This document shows positions 10,003-19,207 of a DNA stretch of 64,000 nucleotides, piece after piece (the stretch's first letter is position 1; each line of letters opens with the position of its first letter). The translations under genes were made by a program, and so were the position numbers. Under the pieces are notes generated by a model, which searched no databases, was not told where the DNA came from, and saw only the letters and a program-made list of their open reading frames with translations. Origin of the DNA: Eukaryota sp. TZLM1-RC (taxonomy: Eukaryota > Metamonada: BaSk clade); NCBI GenBank assembly GCA_040285825.1, contig JAUPSS010000002.1, positions 806,001 to 870,000 on the forward strand, written 5' to 3'.

Positions 10003-10563
10003 ATGCAAAAACCTACTTTAACATTCTGTACATCCAATTCTAACAAATTGAAGGAGGTCCAAGAGATCCTAGGAGATCGGTACAACATTGTAAATGACAC
10101 TACTGATCTTCCAGAACTTCAAGGAGCATGTCCCGAAGAAATCACACGTCAAAAGCTACTTCAAGCGATTTCAGCCGGAATCCCGTGTCCTCTTATTGTT
10201 GAAGACACTTGCTTATGTTTCAATGCACTGGGTGGTCTTCCAGGACCTTACATCAAGTGGTTTCTAAAGAAGCTTGGACCAGATGGTTTAATAAAAATGT
10301 TGGCTGGCTTTGAGGACAAGACAGCTTTTGCTCAGTGTACATTTGGTTATTGCGAGTCTCCCGAGTCAGATCCAGTTCTCTTCATTGGAAAAACTCAAGG
10401 TGAAATCGCTTCTGAGCCTCGAGGGGTGACAACTTTTGGTTGGGATCCCATTTTTTATGTACCAGAATACAACCAGACTTATGCAGAAATGGACTCGGAA
10501 TTAAAAAATAAAATAAGCCATCGAGGCAAAGCTTTGGCAATTTTACAACAAAATTTGAAGTAG
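10003..10563 (+). CDS. ITPA: Inosine triphosphate pyrophosphatase (Ham1/ITPA family)
   Basis: This protein cleaves ITP, dITP and XTP to the monophosphate and pyrophosphate, keeping deaminated purines out of DNA and RNA. The complete 186-aa protein matches the family length (about 190). It has the N-terminal nucleotide-binding motif TFCTSNSNKLKEVQEIL, the acidic metal-site segment VEDTCLCFNALGGLPGPYIK, and the C-terminal substrate loop FGWDPIFYVPEYNQTYAEM followed by KNKISHRGKAL. The start ATG at 10003 gives the canonical N-terminus. It is cytosolic, with no targeting signal seen. It is convergent with the next gene, with only 72 bp between stop codons. Fanzor copy B ends just upstream of the start. 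Confidence 0.95.
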   Translation: MQKPTLTFCTSNSNKLKEVQEILGDRYNIVNDTTDLPELQGACPEEITRQKLLQAISAGIPCPLIVEDTCLCFNALGGLPGPYIKWFLKKLGPDGLIKMLAGFEDKTAFAQCTFGYCESPESDPVLFIGKTQGEIASEPRGVTTFGWDPIFYVPEYNQTYAEMDSELKNKISHRGKALAILQQNLK

Positions 10564-10635
10564 ATTCACTGATTTTTGTGAAATCAACTATTAGTTATTG
10601 GTTTTTAGTGTTTTTTATTTGAAATATACTCTTAT

Positions 10636-11733
10636 TTAACCACTATTTGAAGCACCTCTCCTCCCACGTCCACGACCTCTTTTCTTATAGTACTTTCTCT
10701 TAGAAGATGGTACTTGAAGATCAGTAAGTTTAGATTTGGCGACCTCTTCTGGTTGCTCATCAAGTTCTTCCAAAGATGTTGAAACAGATTCCACAAACTC
10801 AAACTTACCAATTTCAGAGTCGTCATATTCATCGTGGTAAGTGAGGAAGTGTTGTAAATCAAAGCCCTTGTCGGGATCCGTTTCTGTTTGAGCAGAATGG
10901 TTCTTTGGTGGCTCTTCTTCTTGTTCAATATCGACAAAGCAAAGTCTTATTGCCGACAAATCAGATTCTAATTGTTTGAAATATGCTTGAGTTTCCAGAT
11001 CAGGAAGGTTATTGTAACAGAAAAACTTGAATGATTCAATACTAGAAGAAACAATGTTATCAAGAGATTGTTTCCAAAATAATTTGAAATCCTTCTTAAT
11101 GCAGGGAACCACCACTAATAGCAACGAAAGTGATGCAACAGTATCAAACAACAAACATCCCAGGCCATCAATACGTTCTCTAGGAAGTTCTGAAAGGCAA
11201 TGTGTAGTAGCAAAGATTTCGTCAGATACTAGTAATAATTTTGATTTAATAGTTGGTATAAATTGGGAAAAATGGTCATGTGTCAGTAATTTCGTAAAAA
11301 TATGTGAAAAAGAGTCTCCATAGATTCCAATTAAGTCAATCAAATGCCCATATTCCAATTTATTAATAAAAACTTCAGCTCGATCAGTATCACAAGGGCA
11401 ACCAGTAAACCATGGATCCGACTCAGATAGTAACCTATCAAAAAAAGCGAGTAGAGTCTGTGACAATTCAGTCAAGAAGGATGAGAGTTGAGGTGATGGA
11501 AAAGGGCAAACATTTAAATCGGAGGAATTTCTGCTTGAAATAAAAGGAAGAAGGAAGGAGTTGTAACATCTTGGGAGATTTTGTATGTATGATAAGACAG
11601 CAGAAGTTGTTGAAGGCTTGTTTAAGGTGGACCAAAATAAAGCAGGATCACTGAAAGTAAAGCCAGAAAAGGAGTTAGTAATGTGTAGTAACTCTGGAAT
11701 AGTTGAGCTTGTAGAGAGTGGCAAGGTGGACAT
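10636..11733 (-). CDS. Hypothetical protein, possibly ASCC2-like
   Basis: This is a 365-aa protein from ATG 11733 (MSTLPLSTSSTIPELLHI). An upstream in-frame extension to 11784 lacks an ATG. The helical N-terminal region has DPALFWSTLN followed by LPRCYNSF, then LIDLIGIYGD and FTKLLTHDHF. The C-terminus has an acidic patch (LTYHDEYDDSE) and ends in a basic glycine-arginine tail (KRGRGRGRRG). The order (FW, LPR.Y, LI.LYG, DEYDD, RG tail) recalls ASCC2, the activating signal cointegrator subunit that recruits helicase ASCC3 to ubiquitinated complexes. I could not see the CUE ubiquitin-binding domain, so this is tentative. It is convergent with the ITPase gene, and Fanzor copy C ends 80 bp upstream. 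Confidence 0.45.
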   Translation of the reverse strand: MSTLPLSTSSTIPELLHITNSFSGFTFSDPALFWSTLNKPSTTSAVLSYIQNLPRCYNSFLLPFISSRNSSDLNVCPFPSPQLSSFLTELSQTLLAFFDRLLSESDPWFTGCPCDTDRAEVFINKLEYGHLIDLIGIYGDSFSHIFTKLLTHDHFSQFIPTIKSKLLLVSDEIFATTHCLSELPRERIDGLGCLLFDTVASLSLLLVVVPCIKKDFKLFWKQSLDNIVSSSIESFKFFCYNNLPDLETQAYFKQLESDLSAIRLCFVDIEQEEEPPKNHSAQTETDPDKGFDLQHFLTYHDEYDDSEIGKFEFVESVSTSLEELDEQPEEVAKSKLTDLQVPSSKRKYYKKRGRGRGRRGASNSG

Positions 11734-11795
11734 CTGATACAGAGTGGTTTCAAGTATATTCCAGATTTTATCGTTTTTTCTCAAATTCTGATGGG

Positions 11796-13560
11796 AATTC
11801 CCATAAATACACGATCAATTTTCGTGTGGAATAATTACAAAAACTATCTACTACACAGATAATGAGGCCTTTCATTACCAATCATTCTGGCTTCAGCAAT
11901 TGCAAACATATTCAGACAAGCTTATTTCTATTGAAAAGCTTTGTTGAGCCTTTGTTACTGAATTTACAACTCTGACTATTACAAGCTAATAAACCATGAC
12001 ATGTAGTAACTGAAGTCTTTTCCCTCTTATATAATCTGGGATTTGTTACTCTCAAAAACGTAGCAACCTTTCTAAAACGTACATGACATTTTCCTGACGT
12101 GAAAGTTCTATTAATCATCAACACTTCCAATCCATCTCTTTTCGGAAATTGATTTCATTCTATTCCTCGACTAGGTCTCCGAAGTTTTAAATTTTTAGAG
12201 CCACTTTTACCATAATCAACCATTGTTATGAAAATGTGTTTTGGGTTGACAAACTGTTGAATAAGATTTTGCTTGTGAATAAAAGCTTGCATTTTTTGAA
12301 TGCTCCACCAGACAAGACTGTAAAATTTAATTGTCAAAAAAACTTGCCGACCTTTGGCAACCACAAAATTAGAAAAATCTGTAGAAATTGCTTGCATTTT
12401 CAATTGTCATTTCGTAAGACTCTATCATTTGGTTCCTGTCGTAATCTACCTCATTATTCTTTGTCACCCATCGTTTTTGTGCTTCATTAATCCTACTTTT
12501 CATAGATCAGGACATCTGAGTTAACTTCAACCATTTGAGTTTCTTGTCTTGATTCATCACCCGACTATTTTTTTGCTGTTCAGTTTCATGTTCAGGCACC
12601 ATGGCTAATTTTTAATCCGTTTTTTTACTCCCAAAATACAATAAATCACGTTTTCTCCAGGATCACAAACAACAATTCGTTTGCCTTGAAAAGTATTGAG
12701 ATCAATATCTTCAATATATAAATCAGAAACACTAGCCTTGTTGTCTGGTTTACATTTCTGACCTTTCAAATCCCAACGAACAGATTTCATTGCATTGTTA
12801 AATCCATCTGTGTGGATAATGTTGTTGAATTTGTAAATTCTGTGTTTGAACATTGGTTGGTTTAAATCGAGAATATTAGACCAAAAGTCAAATTGCTCAG
12901 GTGGTTTGAATCTATGAACCTGGGCTTGTATATTGACCATTTTTAATCTCTGTTTAGGTAATAAATTATCAATGTTTGTTTGATAATTTGTCATATTATA
13001 TCCTGTGTCAAATGGAAGATATCTTGGACCTACACTGGTTGATACAAAAATAACGTGATAAGGTTTCCCCTCTCTACTGACAATGAACTGAGCAATCGTA
13101 ATTGCTGGTTTTAAGAATATCTGAGGAACTTTTTTGACAGCATCTGCCAGAAAACGTACATCTGTTGGTTTCCACTGCAGTGACCAAAGGAAAAGCTTTA
13201 TTAAATTACAAATACTAAACTTAAACTATCGCCACGTCATCACACGTGATTTGATGTTATCCAACATCTAACACATCCACTTGAAATATATTATCAACCA
13301 GGCTTTCATCCGTGACTAAATTCTCAATTTGACAAGTAAATGGTGCTATAAGACTATAAAGGGTTTTCCACGTTCATTGTTTCTAATATCATGATGTTGA
13401 CATAAATTTGAAAACTCGCCATCAAGAAAGTCTGAAATAATTTCAGGTGTAAGTTTTAAAGAACTCAAATAATATCTATCGTCAACTAACATCATGTTTT
13501 TGAATTTTCGAAGTCTGTTGCAATTTTGAAGCAGTTTCTTTCAGTTTCAATAAAACATTT
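11796..13560 (-). pseudogene. Fanzor copy C (TnpB-like RNA-guided nuclease), broken
   Basis: This is the closest relative of copy B, in inverted orientation. Blocks on the minus strand are: KFKNMMLVDDRYYLSSL near 13500; FLADAVKKVPQ..LKPAITIAQ near 13120; and frame 12605-12994 with PEQFDFWSNILDLNQP, RuvC-I as RIVVCDPGENVIYC, and then a shift. The RuvC-II-side piece is DYGKSGSKNLKLRRPSRG at 12155-12225. The zinc ribbon is damaged (NRTFTSGKCHVR; the alternative glutamate is Arg and the second Cys is lost). RuvC-III is FNRNKLVCLNMFAIAEAR near 11925, with the tail GNERPHYLCSR. The shared 3' end finishes at AAAATTGATC (11813), and B and C stay alike to about 11796. Together B and C flank the ITPase and 10636 genes, with their 3' ends pointing inward. 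Confidence 0.8.
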
Positions 13561-13990
13561 GATTGTTTAACCATCGAGTTGGTGGCAAAAAATGAACTTA
13601 TCTTGTTACAACAAAACAAAAAGTTTCAGACATAATATACAATCATGAAACCCATGTTGAATTAAATTTTTATCTAAGTTGAGCAGTGGCTAAATAATCA
13701 ACAGGTAAAATATTAGTAAATTGTTGATGAAATTATATTTCCTTTTCAAAAATGATTGTCTTCGCAAGCATGCCTAAACTGAGACCCTATTGGATTTTGA
13801 AGAATTTCTTAACATATATCAGTGTAGCTAAAAGAGAAAAGCCAAATTTTCCTGATGACAACTTCTCTCCATCTTGGAGAAAGTTGATTGAATACATCAA
13901 TTATTGAAAATGAGTTACACTTCCCTCAAGCTAATGCTGCTATATACGATGAATCTGAGTTGACCTCAATCAAGGCTTAGGTTTAAAACC
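13561..13990. other. Transposon debris, partly protein-like
   Basis: The minus-strand 5' part of Fanzor copy C fades out here. On the plus strand at about 13800-13960 the translation KREKPNFPDDNFSPSWRKLI looks protein-derived but ends at a stop and matches no family I know. Confidence 0.3.
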
Positions 13991-14089
13991 ACCACGACTT
14001 GGTTCAACCTTTTTAACCATACTGAGCTTTAATGGCTTCTTTTGCAAAATCATTTTTTGTCAATGTTTAACAATGCAATTTCGACACAA

Positions 14090-14470
14090 ATTTAACGGTT
14101 GAATACTTTTTGTTGTTGATGCCGATGTCGTTTTGATACCTGTTGATCTGTTACCATAGCAGCGTACCAACGTACAGATACTCCACAATCATATCCATTA
14201 GTTTGTCGTTATCCGTCATTAAAAGTGACAATTGGTGCCAGGTCACCAAACTGATAAACTATCAATTATGCAGCTTCAACAGTAAATGATTCAGTCAAAG
14301 ACTCTAAATAATAAAAATCTCTCGTATTATTAAAGTTTTCAAAGATTGATACACTTCAAGTTGAGCCACCATTCCCTTGTAGATTGTCATTGGCAGGAAT
14401 TAAACCACTATTATTTTCATATAGATATAAATAATCTGATACCAACTCGTCGTTATTGGAAAAATCCTTA
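14090..14470 (-). pseudogene. Ulp1-type (C48) cysteine protease remnant
   Basis: On the minus strand the stretch reads NNDELVSDYLYLYENNSGLI, then VYQFGDLAPIVTFNDG, a stop, and RQTNGYDCGVSVRWYA near 14180-14210. The Q-x-NGYDCG motif is the signature around the catalytic cysteine of Ulp1/SENP SUMO proteases. C48 proteases are often carried by MULE, Ginger and related DNA transposons, and a MULE-like element lies directly to the right. Several stops make it non-functional. Confidence 0.55.
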
Positions 14471-14495
14471 AATAAATAAACAAATAAACAAATAA

Positions 14496-15687
<1,192 letters not shown>

Positions 15688-15689
15688 AA

Positions 15690-16020
15690 ATGACTAATGG
15701 TCATTTAAACAAGGCTGAAGATCGTAAGAGAGATAAATATACTGAGATATTAAATGATTTAAATAAGAACCTTTATTCGAAGTTTTCGTTTGTTCCTTTT
15801 TCCTTTTCGATTTTTGGCAACATTGGACAATCCGCCTTGAATTTCATCAATGATTTTTGGTAATTTATGTCGTTCAAGTGGTAAGAATTTTGCAGAGAAT
15901 TTATGGAAAAATCGTATCATTTTCGCTTTGTACAGAAGTGTTCCCAAGTACTTGAGTTTAATGATGTCTAAACTTTATAAGGATTCATCAAGAGTTGGCG
16001 TGGAGAATTTAGTTTCTTAT
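15690..16020 (-). CDS. Short hypothetical basic protein, uncertain
   Basis: A minus-strand frame ending at 15759 reads AKMIRFFHKFSAKFLPLERH, KLPKIIDEIQGGLSNVAKNR and a Lys/Arg-rich end. The only ATG is at about 15917, giving roughly 52 residues, though the frame stays open to about 15980. It could be a small nuclear or ribosome-associated protein, or a gene remnant caught between the two microsatellites. No family was recognised. Confidence 0.3.
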
Positions 16021-16077
16021 GTGTTTTAGTTTGTTTTGTTTTTATTTGATTCTTTAAATAAATAAAATTATTTTAAA

Positions 16078-16289
<212 letters not shown>

Positions 16290-16290
16290 T

Positions 16291-18339
16291 TTATTTTAAC
16301 TGATGATGAACCAATTGCCTCAAATGACAAAGTAAATCAAAATCACAATCAGACATGACGTGACAATCAAAAAGTCTTCCCAAGTCAACAAGTTCCTGAC
16401 TAGTTGCTGGTAAAATGATCAAACAGTTATTAACTAATTGCTGATTGAGCAGTGGAGAGAGATAATTATCCCGAGACAAAGGGCAAGTTATAATTAATTT
16501 ACTCTTTGTTCTTGTTATTGCAACATAAAACAACCTCAACTCTTCCATGAAATTGCTTGAAAAGGGGTTTTCAGAGGGGAAAATTCCTTTACAGAGACCT
16601 GAAATAAAAACAGTTTCAAACCCCAATCCCTTGGAAGAATGAATAGAACTTAAATAAATAGAATTTGGAGGTGGTTCGGGTGAATCAAAAAACAAAAACA
16701 TGGAATCAAAGGAAAAATTGGAAGAAAATTTGACAAAGATGGAAAGAAAATTTCTAAATCGAGAAAAATGAAAAGAAACAGCACCTTTCAAAAACTTTTT
16801 GTAAAAAATACGCAAACATGTAGAAAAATCTGGTTTGGAAGAGCAAATGGAAATAAAGAAATTGCAAAATGAAGAATAAAAACAACTTGCCTTGTTGTTT
16901 GAAAAGTCTCTAAACTTGATCAAGTCAAAAGGATACCAGTTAAAAACCCTCAATAAATCAATGATTTGATTGACCTCCTTTTCAGTCAGAAAAGGAATTC
17001 TTGAAATTAACACCCTCCAATACAGTTCCATTGGTTTAGAACAGTTGTTGGTAATTAAAAAGTGGCAAACTGTCAAGAAAGAGTGCAAATATTGACCAAA
17101 ACTTGAATCTTTAAAAAATATTCCTCCAATTTTTAAATAGTGGATTCCTATATTAAATAGGCAAAATTCCAGCAGAAACGAGTCGATTGAAGACCTGAAG
17201 AGAATAGCCACATCACCATATTTGACTTTACCAGAATCAATCAAATTTTTGACCTTTTGACCAATAAATTGAGCTTCTTTTAATTGACTATTGAAAATAA
17301 CAATTCTAGGTTTTGAATCATTGTTAGTTGAATTACCCTCAAGTAGTAGCTTAGAGCCAAGTCTATTCAAAACAGAATTTGCCAATTCAATAATGCCAAC
17401 CTTGGACCTATAATTTAAACTTAAACAAATTTCCTCACAATCTGGGAAAATCGTGCGAAAATGATACTTATTGGAAAAATTTGAACCAGCAAAAGACATT
17501 ATTGACTGGTACCAGTCACTTTGATTAGAATTTGATTGACTGATTGATTAAACAAACCCAACAACGGTCAGAGACTCGGAATTTCTAGTCAGTAAAGACA
17601 AAATTTTTAATTGAAGAAAAGAAGAATCATTGAGTTCATCAGCAAGAATGTGATCATAGGTCAAAAAACCTGGTGATGACGTGGCATTGTCTTGACTTTC
17701 AAGCACTCTGAGCCAGCATAGCAGAAGATCAGAGTAATCCATAACTTCATCAATTGATTTAAGATGATTAAAGTGAAAATAAACTTTGGTGAGGAAATCA
17801 ATCAATTGACAGTCAGAAAGACCAAGACTCGACCAGAAATCTATTGACTTTCTTGATTTTTCATGAAGAAGGACATCTTCGGCACAGGCTACAGCGTAAA
17901 GTCTATCTAACTGTAGCTTGTTCAATTTCTTAACTTTGTCTTCATCCAACACGTTGCCCTCTTCTACGTCTCCCAGAACATGCCGATAGCTCTCAGTAAG
18001 CATTTCAGAGGTGCTTTCACTGTCGAGAATAGTGCACTTGTTGTGGGGGAAGAAATGACGAAGGAAAGAGAGGGCTGCAGCATGATAGGTGTTGATCACA
18101 ATGTTCACAATAGGGAGATTTTGCTTAGTGAACAATGATGATATTCTAGATTGCAGTTCCGATGAGGCAGTTTTAGTGTAGGTAAGTACAAGAACAGATG
18201 AAGTAGGACATTCTTCTACGATGGTTGCAAGACGACGTACAAGAGTTTCTGTCTTTCCTGTTCCTGCCAAGGAGTTAATGAAAAGGCATCGACTACGGGA
18301 TATTACACATGACTGTTGTTCATGATTGAGGGGATGCAT
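16291..18339 (-). CDS. UvrD/Rep-type superfamily 1 DNA helicase, helicase IV-like, one intron
   Basis: This is a predicted ATP-driven 3'-5' DNA helicase of the UvrD group. Removing a 39-nt intron (17519-17557) joins two frames into a 669-aa protein. Motifs in order: Q-like LNHEQQSCVIS; Walker A SLAGTGKTETLVRRL (about residue 20); Ia VLVLTYTKTASSEL; II ADELNDSSFLQL (the usual DE-x-QD is altered to DELND); III VVGDWYQSIMSFAGS, spanning the splice junction; IV SLNYRSKVGIIELA; V SSIHSSKGLGFETVFI; VI LRLFYVAITRTKSKLII. ATG 18339 is the first in frame. The VVGD-W-QSI form resembles bacterial helicase IV. The gene ends against a (TAAA)n array. Its job is probably repair or recombination (inference). 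Confidence 0.85.
17519..17557 (-). other. Spliceosomal intron, 39 nt
   Basis: On the minus strand the intron starts GTTTGTTTAATC and ends TTCTAATCAAAG. Without removal the frame stops two codons into it. With removal the codon GG|T joins and restores helicase motif III (VVGD-WYQSI). The 3' end places a branch-like CTAAT only five bases before the splice site. Confidence 0.85.
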
Positions 18340-18439
18340 AAACTCATTGAAAAAACCAAAGTTTATTTGTTTTGTACAATTTCGGTTTATTTCAATCAAA
18401 TAAAACAGTCATACAAAACTTACAACTCTATATCTTCAT

Positions 18440-18760
18440 ATCAAAAATCAGCCAAAAAGAATTGAGCAGAAGCTTTTCCCTCATAGAACCGTCCAAGAGC
18501 TAACAAAGCAGAAGATAGTAAGGGCGCATCACCTCTGAAAAAATTGAATAACAATTCTGTTCTGCAAAAAGAACTTTATCAAAAACTGTTCATGCACACT
18601 GTTTTACAAATTCAACATTATCATCCAAAAATGTCTTGACAATAGTTCCAAGGGAATCATTCAAGGATAAAGCAATCAAACAAAGGACATAATGAGGGTG
18701 AGATTCAACATTCAACTTTGCTCTATTTCATCAATTTTAGATTTCTTAGCAACAGATGTT
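18440..18760 (-). mobile_element. Decayed LINE 3' fragment (family 2-like)
   Basis: Minus-strand pieces match the end of the LINE at 26506-27960 at the level of segment order: an NRIVIQFFRG-like block, then LLSSALLALGRFYEGKAS, equivalent to the block near 26560-26680. Stops are frequent. A 22-codon start (MERAVRPTSVAKKSKIDEIE) at 18780 runs into it and may be the first exon of a host gene destroyed by the insertion. Confidence 0.45.
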
Positions 18761-18780
18761 GGTCTTACTGCACGTTCCAT

Positions 18781-19207
18781 CGTAAACAATTAATAAAATA
18801 AAACGTTTATGAACGTTCCTAACAAAGAATCAAAGATTTAGTGAAATTTTTGATACTTATCTGTGTGTATGTTTTACTTCATTATTATTGAAGAAAAGTG
18901 ATTATTTTATGTTGACTTTAGCATTAATGTGGAAATATCAAACAAAAACGACGAAAGTGGAGTGACGTACTGGGCCAGGTGATGTCCTGGTGACGTCAAT
19001 GTCATGTCACTATGGTGGTGAAATCGCCTGCATCTCCAGTGAATAGTGTCTCTTCATCTGTAAGAAGTTTCATATATCAGTTTTTGTGAATATCAAATAG
19101 CATCGACCGAATACACCCAAATTACCGAAAATGGACGTTTTAGCTTTGTTCTATGAATTAACCAATAGTAAACTTCGAGCTGAAGCCTGCTAAAACGCTG
19201 AAAATAC
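18781..19207. other. Intergenic, no gene seen
   Basis: AT-rich except for a patch near 18960-19020 with several TGACGT/ACGTCA-like words. No frame or RNA gene was recognised. It ends where the inverted duplication of glycogen phosphorylase begins. Confidence 0.4.
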
